DNA of 64,000 nucleotides from Climacteris rufus. Lineage: Eukaryota > Chordata > Aves > Passeriformes > Climacteridae. Location of the stretch: NCBI GenBank assembly GCA_013398175.1, contig VZRZ01007308.1, positions 396,046 to 460,045 on the forward strand, in the 5' to 3' direction. The translations under genes and the position numbers were made by a program. Each line of letters starts with the position of its first letter. Positions within the stretch are counted from its first letter, which is position 1. The notes under the pieces are model-generated. The model ran no database searches and had not been told where the DNA came from. It saw only the letters and a program-made list of their open reading frames with translations. Of the stretch, positions 50,201-62,300 are shown one piece after another.

Positions 50201-52649
50201 GGCTGTCAAAGTATCATGAAAAGGTATAACAAAGTCTGGCATGTTTTAAAAGCTGGATTCATACACTTTTTACCTTTATTAAAAATATTCTGAGACTCGT
50301 GAAATTTCTTTTCTCATACATACTGTCAGTCATCATGGCTAGAGAGCCCAGGAAGTAGCTAACTAGCCAGCCCACAGGAGAGTATAATACAGCCAAAAGG
50401 CATCTCCTGAGAAGCCCTACACCAGTATTTTCTCTTGGAGTTTTGAGGCATTTGGGGCATTTAGAAAGGAAAACTACTCTAATGGACAAAGAAGGGAACC
50501 TAGGAAACAATAATGCCAGTCAAATAGGAAGATGATGTGGTGCCTGAGCCAATGTGCATCTATCAAGCTCTTAATTCAAGAACAGTATTTCAACAAACGA
50601 CAGAGGAACAGTACTGAGTAGTGTGGATGCAAAATCTTTTCTGACTGTATACAAGTACTTCTCTACCATTGTGTTTGTATGTGGACATGTATATCTTCTA
50701 AAAAGGCAGGAACATCCCTCATTGAGAGACTCAGGCAACAAAGAGGTTATTCCCAGGTCATGAAAATTATTTCCGTGTTTCTTTTTGCTAACATCTTCTT
50801 TGATCTAAAGCACACTTCTAATTTTAACTAAAGAAATAGCATTTGCAGATACTCAAAATCCTATGAAAAGACAGATTTGGCACAGTTCACAAACAAAATC
50901 AAAACCACATGATCACAAGGGAGAGAGAAAAAACCTTTTGGGAAGTGACCCAGTATTCCCTGTTTTTATAAAACATGTTACACCTTATGATTCAATAGTT
51001 CTTTCCTATTTAATAAAAAAATCTGAAAGAAAATCCTTTTTATTAAATTATTATATTTTTGCATTAAAAGACAAAGTTAAAGCTGCTCAGATTGTTTCAT
51101 AAAATACTAGCTATCCAGTCTCTGACACATTTTCTACTTCTTTTTTTATGTGTACTTCACTTTTTCTTTCAACCTGGTTTTAACTTTTATGATCACAGTG
51201 TGATGACTGCCAAAAGCGTGCTTCAGGATATTTTTCCAGCAGCCTGCTAAACCATAAAGAAAAAATAAATAATTACAAAATGTAACTAATCTAAAAAAAT
51301 TGTGTTCAGGTTTTAGGAACACAGAAACAGGAATGCAAAGGGACTTAAGACTTCTACAATGTCAACTAAAAACTGCACCTGATAAAAGGCAACAAATTTG
51401 GGAAAGAGCAGTCAACGCATAAAACACACCAAGACACACTACTAACCAGCATGAAGGAACTATACTTTTCTCCCAGAACAACCCAGTGATTTGACCAAAC
51501 CATAAAGACTTCTTCTATATGTATACAATAAAGACATTTTCCCTTTTAGCTTCACTAGTAGCAAAAACTACCACTGAAATTGCACTGAGATCTCAGTTTG
51601 ATTTTGTTTTCCCTTTATGTAGGACATGAAACATTAAACATATACCTACCTTCAGCATATTAGCACCAGAGAGGTTAGTCTGGAACATCAAGTCAAGCAC
51701 ATACTCAGGAGTTCAACAGAATAAGGCATTACAGACTCAAGCAAAAGCAACTTTGAGGAAAGCTTTTCCACTGAGTCCTGTAAATTCTCAATCAAGGTTT
51801 TATTTCTGATATGTTTCTTTCTGTATTTGGTTTCTATCCCACAATTTTTTATTTTTTTAAGCAAAAGCTTTTCACCTATTTATAAATTATCTGAGGGTAA
51901 AAATAAGGGCCCTATTAAGACAACTCTTTTGTTTTCAAAGATATTTTCTTCACACTTGTGTACCTAGAAAAATTCATTTTTCATGCTAAAATTCTCCAGG
52001 TGACTTGTTTTCACTGAGGCCTTCTCTTCATACCAGGTATGAACCAAAATATTTTAAAAAGCTTGACAACAGCATCTTGCAATATGAAATTTAGAATCCT
52101 GACAGTATTTGACAAGGTACTAAAAAAAGTGTGTATAAAGTAACAATGCAGGGCACATGAGTGTGGTGGGGTATCGGTGCTTAACTGCCTGCTCTGCAGA
52201 CCCCCACATGGGAACCACCTGGGGAAAAGGACACTGAGGTTAGCACAACACTGCACCTTTTATCTCTGATTTTGTTTAGAAAGGAAGACAGAAAGTAAAA
52301 GCATCTATATTGCACTATTGCAATGCTATCAACTATTTCAAACTCCCTAATGTTAGAGAATTACATTTTTTTTACAGAGGGAAACCAAAGCAACCCTTAG
52401 CAATAAGGCTATGCTGGGGACAAATGCATTCCAGTATCCCAGGGTAACCTTTATGTCTCCCACTGGACCTGGTAGTCTAACACTGCAACCCCATGAAAGT
52501 GACAAAATCAAAACCAAGGTCTGCTCATAAAATATTTCACACTGAGAACAATGTTCTTATCACATTTTACACTGTTCAGAAGGCCCCATTAGATCTAAAT
52601 AATCAGCTGAACATGTCAAAGGAAGCAGGATATGGGGGCAAACCTAAGT

Positions 52650-52674
52650 AAAAAAAAAAAAAAAAGAAAAAAAA
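52650..52674. repeat. A-rich tract
   Basis: Sixteen A, one G, eight A. It lies just upstream of the 5' copy of the direct repeat that flanks the possible retrocopy at 52689-53418. Confidence 0.9.
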
Positions 52675-53356
52675 TCCAAAAGATAATTTCAGGAACTGTA
52701 AGAGTCTCCTGACTAGGAACAGTTCCCAGACATCCATTGAGATGTTGTTCTGTCATGGCTGCATGACTTACAAACTACCAAGCTAAAAGATAACCTTGTG
52801 TGATGTAAGAAATCAGAGTTTATCAGGCTTTCCGAGCTGTGTTTTATACATGCCTGCTACAAAGATTTCATGCTTTGGCTTACAACTTTTTCAAATAGGC
52901 AAAAATAGTCCAACCACGATGTTTTTCCCCAGCAAAACAAAGGTTCCTATTTTAGACTGCTTGTCAATGGAAAATGAATAGTCCTACACAGAAATATGAA
53001 AAATCTGTATAGTTTACTATACTGATCACTAAACAATGACTTTAAAAAAACAAAACATAAACCACCAAAAAAACCACAAAAACACACACCAAAAAAACCA
53101 ACACATCAGTCAGAGCTGACAGACCCTCCTTGCCAACACGTACACAAGCATGATTACAAGGGATAGTCACAGTGCAGAAAGCCATTCTGGGATCTTAACC
53201 ATGGTTTACTCGAAGCTGCCACTCCAGCAGTGCCAGACTTCCCATACCAGCATTAACACTGTTGTCACAAAGCCTGTGCCAGCCCCCACGACAGGACAGA
53301 CACCACTGTGCCATCGCTGAACAAAGACTGTATCTGCTCTCAGAGCATCTGCTATC

Positions 53357-53361
<5 letters not shown>

Positions 53362-53395
<34 letters not shown>
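53362..53395 (+). repeat. Poly(A) tract, 34 bases
   Basis: Thirty-four uninterrupted A follow roughly 260 bases of GC-richer sequence. A second A run (53413-53422) follows after 17 bases that include an ambiguous base. It could be a retroposon tail or a simple homopolymer. Confidence 0.9.
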
Positions 53396-53398
<3 letters not shown>

Positions 53399-53411
53399 AA
53401 AACAAATGGCA

Positions 53412-53412
53412 N
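53412..53412. other. Ambiguous base (N)
   Basis: The only undetermined base in the window. It sits beside A homopolymers, where sequencing and assembly are error-prone. Confidence 0.99.
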
Positions 53413-56400
53413 AAAAAAAAAAGATAATTGAAGCATATGGCAAGCACAGGGCAGGCCGTGATCTTACCACAGATCTCATTAACCCCTTTTCCTCCCTTCC
53501 CTTTAAGAACTGCTGTGAAAAAAGTAAGTATTAAGGTGAGATCTGAGGAAAGATATCAAGCATGGCCTCTGACGCTGTTGTGGGGAATTTGTTTGCTACC
53601 AAAGATGTCACAAGAGCAAGTGCAAGAAAGGTGGTTTGAAAATTTGCTCAGTGGACAACAGAAACAGTCATTAATAGCTCAAAATTAATATTTGAACTAA
53701 CCTTACACTGAGGTTTTAACTTGTACTAATATTTTGCCTGTTAATGTTTCAACAGCAACAAAATCAAGTACCAATCCTAAATGATGCTCCAAGTCTTTGG
53801 ACTCAGAGAAACATCCAAGACAGGCAAGAATAAGCAATATTCAGCTCAAATAGACAACTGAATATGAGTACAATTTTTTTAAGAACAGTTCAAAATGAAG
53901 AAACAGGCAGAATGGTGTAAGAAGAGCAAGACTGAACAAAATGAAATCACTTCACTGAACAGATAGCATAAAAGCAAGTGAATACTGGCAGAGAAAAAAA
54001 TACATAACACTCACTTCTCATTACACTGCAATTTTTCTAGAGCATATTGCTAATATGTATTTAGGTTCCAATAAAAAAAATAAATTAAGAGTCTTATAAC
54101 ATTTTTGAAAGTCTGGACAGTGCTATTGCAGAGCTTTTTCTTCATGGATTTTCACTACATAAATGTCCTAACAGATGTAATTGTGGTACCACATCAATGC
54201 ACACGAGGGAAAGCAGGATGACACATGATGTTCAGCTGCTATTTGCTTATCATTTGGCTTTATAGGTACATGTTTCTATTTAAATGAAGGAAGGAAATGT
54301 GCTATCTTATGGTTTTATTTTAGGATTGCTGAATCGGAATTACAGTCACACGAATACACCTACAAAGGAAAACACAGGTTTTGTGAAAACAATGTCATAC
54401 CCAGTGAATACAACATTTTTCACGTAAATTACACAAAACTAGAGAAGAGACTGCATTTTTAATATGTCCTTCCTGTGTAGGTTCATTTAAATTCCACAAA
54501 TGTTCTAAACCACCATACAAGAATGAAAGACAGTTATTTTTTAACCAGTCAAGTGAGGAAGCCAGAGAAACTGACAATATCTGCATGGAAATTTCGTATC
54601 CTCCTCCTGCCAGAAGATTTTGCTCTAAAGTATTCTTCAAAGTTTAACCATTTATTTTTAAAAAATTAACTCCTGAGACCCTTTGTAAACCTGGTCAGGT
54701 GAACCTTCCAGTAAATTTTTCTTTATCACTTTCACTACTATAACAACTCCTTGCTCTGAGATGCTTAATACTCGTGTCCATTCACGTAGGTTTCTCACTG
54801 CCTTTTTCTTTTGCTTTAATTTGTAATTTGCATCTTCCAGTTCTACATAAGCACCCTGTCTCAGGGAGAAAAAGGGGGATACAAGCACAAAAGAGATGTC
54901 TGCACTGCCTTTCACAGCTGAGCTCCAGCCCTGAACCAAGGTTTCAGGATGAGGCAGGGTGAGCCAGGAATGGCCATGCTGCTTGAAGGGGCACACTCAA
55001 GTGTGGCATTATAGAAGTGTCTGAACTCATTGTCATGCCTCAGAGGAGTCTCAAAAAGGCAACAATCACAAACAAGCAAAATTCTGCAGCTTGACAACAC
55101 AGTATCATCAGCAGAAAAAGTGGACTTGCTGTTCACAGTCTCTCATTATGTGGATTTAAACCCTTCTGACATGTAGAATTTTAGGTCTTTTCCCTCAACT
55201 TCATCTCTCTTACAAAGTGGAAATCCCAGGTAGAACTAGACAGAGTTTCTTCTTCTCACAAGTGAACAACATGAGAGTCTGCAAGCATCCTGGAGAGCCA
55301 GTGTCTAAGCACCAGTCACAGGCAATGGTCCATGCCACAATAATTGTATTTTTAAAGTAAATCTGGCTGTTGAATTCATCATTAAGAGAATAAATGCTGA
55401 TATTAAAATGTATTATGACAGTTCAGATTCACATCTTTATTGATATAGAGATTAGAGTGTTATGGTTCCCCTGTGGGCATTACAAATGCAAAAAGCACTT
55501 CTGGATTTTGTGATGGGCTGGAAAAACTAATTCATAAAAACCAAAATTCTACAGAATACTGAAATGTTTTAGCACTTCTGAGATTTGACAAGACAGTGTC
55601 AAACCACATTACTCCAAATCCTGTGCCACATTATCTGCAAATTGAAAAAGGATTATTGCCCGAAGTAATCAGACTACAGTACAATACTACACTTAAACAT
55701 GTTTCTGATAGTGAACAGTAAAGTAGCCTGAACTAAGTTTAAAAGGCTGGCATAAAGATCACCATACTGGTTCACAACAGTGATTTATTTATTTGTGTAT
55801 CTACTCTTACTTCAGTACCCATATTTTAATAATAGGAAGGCACAGATGTTTGAAAGCACAAAACCTCCACACTTCAACTGCATAAGGACATATGAAAGAA
55901 ACAAGCATTAAGATCTGGATACGTTAACATTTTCCATTTTTTATTGTTTCTTTTTCTTCCATTACATGTGGTGTTAGCTGTATTATTTCATACAGAAAGA
56001 GAATTTTCCTCTTTGAAAGTATTCTGTGCTGGACTTTTTGTTATTGTTTAGTTTGGTGGGCACACTCTTTCAGTTCTGTGGTATGAGATTACTCTATTAC
56101 TCCTAGATTTGACTGCAATCAGTTATAAAGGAACAACAGATGTAAAGAGATGAACACAACCAAGTATGGGTGGCAGCAAACTACAGAAGCAGCCCATGCT
56201 GCTCTAATGAGCACCATGTAACAGATGTGCATTCCATAAATAATTCATTCTGAAGATACAGTGCTTCCAGTGACACTGCGCATTTCAGAGGTCTAAAGAG
56301 ACATGACAGATTCCCCTCAGAGCACATTTTCTGTTACATGTATTTTTCTGTAAAATATAGGAAATTAAGATTTTATTTTGGCATCAATATTCTACACATT

Positions 56401-59157
56401 TTGCTGGCACAAACTCCTAGTGCTACTTTTTTTTTACAGAAACGTTGATGTAGGTAATTTCAAACAATTATTCTGGAAACAGAATCCTGGGTAGCAGACA
56501 AAGTTAAACCCCACTTCTTTTTAAGTTCAAGTCTCTCCACTGGATTTGTACATTGCAAAAACTATTCAAAAATCAATGAAGTAAGCCAAAAGCATGCTAT
56601 CAAGGTTTACATAGCAGAGCTATAAATCCTGCTTTACATGCACAAAAACTTCATTTCTCATCATACAGGCTTGAAGAGTGTATAGAAAAATACACTTTTT
56701 TTCCTTTGAAATTTGTAAGACTATGGCATTGTAATTTTCATCAACCTATACATAAGGCGGTGCATTAAGACACAGTGTGTTTCTTTGAAGAACTTCCAAG
56801 CACTTATCTTCCTTCAGAAACACTGGTGAGTTTTTAATTTACCTTACCATTTATACAATGTTTCAAATGGAAGAGAGAGAGGCATATATAAACTACTAAC
56901 TTAGAAGAGAAGTTTGTTTTTAAAAATTAAGAAGATACTTAATATATACTAAGATTTTCAACTGGAAATCACTGTGGAAATACAAATGATGCTGTACTCC
57001 TGTAGCACTTGCTTGTCCTTCATTTTGGGGAACAGGAGGCCAGGATTTCCTGAGGTTAAAGTACAATACAGAAGATAATCACTCTTGAGTTTTTCCACTG
57101 AATCAAAATATTTCAGAAGTTATTGTGGACTTTAGGGTAAGTTAAGAGCTAAGCTGCCATAAGAGGTCAAATAATAAAGGCAATTACAGAGAAGAATATG
57201 AGACCAGTGTAAGCTATCCTAAGCAGACAATAAGATGAAATGTTAAATAATATACCATGTCAGCCTCTGAAAGGAACAAGCTCCATTCTGCTGCAAGGCT
57301 TTTAAGTGAACAAAGGCAGCAGTCTCACAGTATTGCAGTGACTGGAAAACAGCACTTTGAAATTCAGTCACTTGCCCAGACGCTATTCCATGATTCAAGG
57401 TGATGTTTTTGAGAACAGCAAAGAAATACTTTGAAGAAATTGAAGTAAAGGGTGAAGGAGAAGGAATTTTCATTACCCAGATAGAGAGAGGACAAGGTGC
57501 AAACCTGTCAGCCAGAGCTCAAATAAAGCTCTCTGCTGAAGCCTGAGAAACAGAGGTGCCAGATGCTGAGCCACCCAGACACACGGCCCTCAGACAAGGA
57601 ATGCCTCAGTGCTGCGTGTTCCTGGAGATGGAACACAGAGCCGTTCCCCCCAAGTGCTGTGCTCAGACTTGGAGACAGCAGCACTGGGCCACCAGGTTAA
57701 TGTTTCCATGGCCTTGCTATAAGGTAATGACCATCATCATTCACCCTGCAGGAGCAAGAGCCCAGACCAATCAGCCACAGCACCCTGCTGTTTTCACAAC
57801 ATCCAAAATGGCAAAGAGTTATGATGCTGGCAATAAGAAGGACGAAAAGGAGAGGGGGGCGGAATCTTCATTGGCATCTCATGTCAGAGAAGAGACCAAC
57901 TAGCAATGGCCTAATAACAAGCAGAGAATGAACACTTCTGGGATTTGTTCATATTTGCTTTCATAATTTAACTGTCTAACTTCAATCTTTCTAGATTTTT
58001 TTCCTGGGATTTTTTTTCACAACTGTTTTCTTGTTTCATGTCTTCTCCTTTTTCTCATAAACCATCTTCCTCACTATAAAGCTTACATAGTCAATTACAT
58101 TTTCTTTGATGTGGTTTTCCACACTGAATAGTAGTTTCCACATATGACCTCACCACTGCTTGATCTTAATGCTTACCCTTTGCTTTCTGTGCATCCATCC
58201 TGAAAAACACTCGGTTTGGCACAGTAATAGCACCAATTCACTGGAGACCTGTTGGACACCCGAGGCAGCAGCAGCAGCTATGAGTCCTGGGTTACTGCCA
58301 AACTAATATATTTGCATTCATAGTCTTTAGCGCCTTGACAAGCACTAAAGTAAAACCAGTGCTTGGCCTCTCAGAGGACCATAACATTGGGTTTGTTTAT
58401 TCAAGTGCCAAGAACTCATGGAACATACATTGGAACAGTGCTGGGACATTCATTGTCCCAGTTTGTGTCAAAAGGTGACATTATTCTAGCTGCTACATCT
58501 ACAAGCTTAGTGCTTTAAAACTTAGTGCTCTCTCTGAACTATTTTTTTAACCTTCCTTTCTTACATTTTTCCATTATATTCATCATCGCAGTATTCTTAT
58601 CTCTGGAAAATATCTTGTAACCAATTTCTACTTTCCCTTAAATCAGTGAAAAGCAGTGCATAACTGTTCATACAAAAGCTAGCTCATTTTTCCACTGCTG
58701 TGTTGACTTTACTATTCAGGAACAAAGCATTTATCTTTGTTGTAAGCAAAATAAACCTGAATACAGTAAAAAGTATCCTTAACAGTGATGTTTTGGTTCA
58801 TAATATGGACCAAAATTACATTTCAATTACAGCTCATTCTCAAAATTCAAATTAATACAAAAATGATATCTACTGTGATTTCACTTTTACTAGAATTATG
58901 AAGAATTTTTCCCAGTTCTTTCTCTTCTGATCATTCTAAAAATGGTAACACTTAATAATTAACTAAAACACTTCTTAAATCTTTGTTTGCATTCCACTTA
59001 TCAGTGAAATGTAATTCCAGAGTGTTGCCCATTTTTCACTGTAAAATAGCTAGTTTTCTCTGTTAGACAGTCTCAAGGACGATTTCTGTAAACATAGCTA
59101 TGTTGTTGTAAAAATTATCTTTTTACATTCCTTTCCCATGGACACAGATCCTTTTGA

Positions 59158-59362
59158 CGGACACTTCTTTTAACCAATATAGTTAGAGACGGAAGTGTTA
59201 ACTTTCTCCAATGATCTGTGATTTCTAAAAGTGTATATAAGAATTAAACAAAAGGGGTTTCCCCCCTTTCCGCCCTTGCTCTGAACACAGCCCGAAGTCC
59301 AGCTCTCATTATTTCTGCGTCTCGACTGATTACCGGGATAAGCCGTAATAACAGGCATCGCG
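59158..59362. promoter_or_regulatory. CpG-dense patch with TATA box; LTR remnant or regulatory element
   Basis: Ten CpG dinucleotides fall within 205 bases in otherwise CpG-poor intron 1. TATATAA is at 59234-59240 on the plus strand, followed by a C-rich stretch. TGTTA at 59196-59200 and TAACA at 59349-59353 form short inverted termini of the TG...CA kind found on LTRs. The flanking five bases do not match, so an intact LTR with target duplication is not shown. Confidence 0.35.
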
Positions 59363-62300
59363 GTAATACCAGAGCCTATCTACAAACACTGCTTATGATT
59401 CATGGTTCCTGAGGAAATCTCACAGAGACCCAAGCCTTACAGGTCTGAAACCATAATTATGACATTATGACAACTTTGTGAGTTGACATGTCAAACACAG
59501 TTCAGCACTTACACGGGAAAAATTAAAAGGTCAGGAATTTCCCTGTAGAGTTGTGATTAAAAAAAAACTAACAACATAACAATGTAAAGAAGAAAAGAAC
59601 AGAGAAAAATATTTAAATTTATGATTAAGTTTCATATTAATTTCCAAAGTCTCCCTTGAAGAAAGAAAACATGTAATAAATCATAATAGGTACATTCAAT
59701 TTGACTACTTTAATAAATTTTATTTATTTTTTTTGGGAAATGTGAAAAAAAATCAATTTTAATAAGTTTAATAACACAGTGACATCAAAAAGAATGAGAA
59801 CAATCAACTTCATCTTTGTGATATCAGCTAGAGACATTATTTCACAGAAAAATATCAAGGAAAACCTAATAACAATAATATCATCATCATTAACAAAGAA
59901 AGACATTTCAACAAAGAAGCTTTTTTTCCCTGCTTCTTTTCACAGAATATCTGGATATTACAATACCTCAATCCCCATTGGGAATTAATGCCTCACTGTT
60001 GCAGAGAATCTCTTTCTGAGGGTGTCAACCTCCAGATTATTAGGAAATACAACAAATTCATGTCGTCTTCATTAAAAATTCTGTGACATTTCCTTTAATG
60101 AATGAATTTTTTATCCTGTTCCTCTTTCAGCCTTCAATTTGGACAACCACACTGCACAAGAAAACCTTGCCAATGGAGGTGTGAAAGCAGCATGCACAAG
60201 TTTGACCTACTTAAGTGGGTGACAAGAGTGATGAAGATGCAGGTTTAAGCACAGGCTAGCAATACAAATTAGCACCAAAAAAAACTAGTTAAAACACCCT
60301 CAGGAAGAATTCTATTAACAGAGAGGAAAACCTCTGGTAACATATTTTCAGCTTTACCATTGTATTCAGCCACTTGACTAAACAAAGCATACTTTCTGGT
60401 ACAACTGCAGTTTTAGTCATTTAGTGGATACCCTACAAAGGGATTGGTTTGTGCATCTCTCTTCTCAATAATTTTGTCCCCCACACATATAAATACCCAT
60501 ATATCAATAATTTAAAAGAATTAAACTGTCCTTGAATGTCTTCTTAACTCTAGAGCAATTTTAGAGTCCATTTGAGCCTTGCCATGAGGCTTGCCATGAT
60601 TCTTCAGAGTAAATACAATTGAACAGATCTCAAAACAGACAGATCTTTTTAACTGGCATCAAAACACTTCTTTCTCTTTTGATATAGCCTACAGAAAATC
60701 CTTCCTAGAATAGTGGGCACTCAGTAAACATTTTCTGCTACCACACTATAATTGTTCACATAGCAACACATTAGCACTCTTGGGAGAATTCTGTTTCTTT
60801 TTATTTAAAGAACTTTCACAGACTTTAACATTAGCTAGATTCTTTCATGTCTTTTCCCTATTTGCAGAGAACTAAATAAAACAGTTATTCAAGATGCACC
60901 ATATCCCTCTAACCTATCTGCTCTACCCCTTCAATACATGAGAAAGTTTTAGAAAGTTACCTTTGGTATTTTTGTTCCCATTCTCTAAGACCACTTCCTT
61001 TTTAAAGTTATTTATGTTTTTCCTCTTTGAAATTACTGAACTGCAGACAAAGCAAGCTCTTGACTTGAACATAGTTTAGGCGTAGTAGATCTTTGAAGCT
61101 TTTGAGCCTAATGTGAACATTTGAAACAGTGTTTTCTGGGGTATCTTTCACTTGGCCACCTACCAATGGTATTCTGGTTTGCCTTGATCCTGTGGTGAGA
61201 CAGGATCATTATTTCCACAGTGTTACAGATACTGATCTCATTCTTGGAAGTCAAGCAAACAGGCTGACCCGAGAAACCTTCCCTGAATGCACTGTAACTT
61301 TTACAGGGTTGATATATGTTCAGAACATCTTTTTCTATAACATGTAATAATGCTTGAAGTTATGAAAGATGGGTCAACATATGCCAGGAAATCACCTGAA
61401 AAAAGACTTGGTAAACAACTGGTGAATTTTGATGCACTAAGAAGGATGGCAAACTGAGACTTGAATTTCAACTATACCTTCATGTTTCAAACTGATCCAT
61501 AATTGGGTAATTTTACATGTTTATTACTTTTTAATAAAACTTATTTAATAAAATTATGTTAGGAAAAAAAAGATCTTTGTTCAAGGTGAAACCTTGCCAC
61601 TGAAGAATTATGACCATTCCAGGAAAGACTGCTCTACATCATCTTGAGTGAACCAGGAAATCAAGGAATACAAACACAAGGCAGAAGACTTTTGATTACT
61701 GACATTTCTTAAGTCCAAAAAAAATTTTTTTTAAAACCAACAGGACTGTCATGTTTTTCAGATGGATGTTTTTCCCCTTTTAATTTTTGGTAATTTTTCA
61801 CAGAATATCCAAAGGAATTAGCAAAAAAATACAATTTTGCTTTCCAAAGCTTTAAAAATAAGAAGCAGTTTGGAAAGAGTTTCTTCTTGATTGATTTTGG
61901 TGTTTGTTTTTCAGTTGTTGGGGTTTTTTTAATCACTTCAAGACCTTAGTAAAAAAGACTGGTCTTTGAAGTAGTCTGAAATTTGCTACTAGGGATTGTC
62001 TAGTAGATAGGAAAGAAAATCAATCAGAATATTAATTTTGCACACACTGAAGATCATGAAACCATTGCTAATAACATCAGTAAATGCAAAATGCCACAAT
62101 TTAGCTGTATATGACTAGAGAGAGGGGAAAAGCATTGGCTTCACATATTGTATCTCCCGCTAAACCTTTTACTGTGCACACTGTTAAACAATACAGAACA
62201 ACTTACAACACAAGATCAGGTATAATTATGTGTTAATTTGTATCTGCATATTATATTCAGATGATCCGAAATTCATTCACTTATCAAACAGAACAGACAA

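Larger units (their letters stand above)
52678..53429 (+). mobile_element. Possible poly(A)-tailed retrocopy with flanking 11-bp direct repeats
   Basis: AAAAGATAATT occurs at 52678-52688 and again at 53419-53429. The second copy directly follows A-rich sequence that ends with the poly(A) runs described above. This is the layout of a retroposed transcript with a target-site duplication. No parent gene is recognised and the repeats are A-rich, so chance is a serious alternative. Confidence 0.2.

Noticed and set aside
57556..57903. 115-codon plus-strand frame with ATG in a GC-richer segment
   Set aside because: No family resemblance, low-complexity charged end, and it lies antisense in intron 1 without promoter or polyadenylation evidence.
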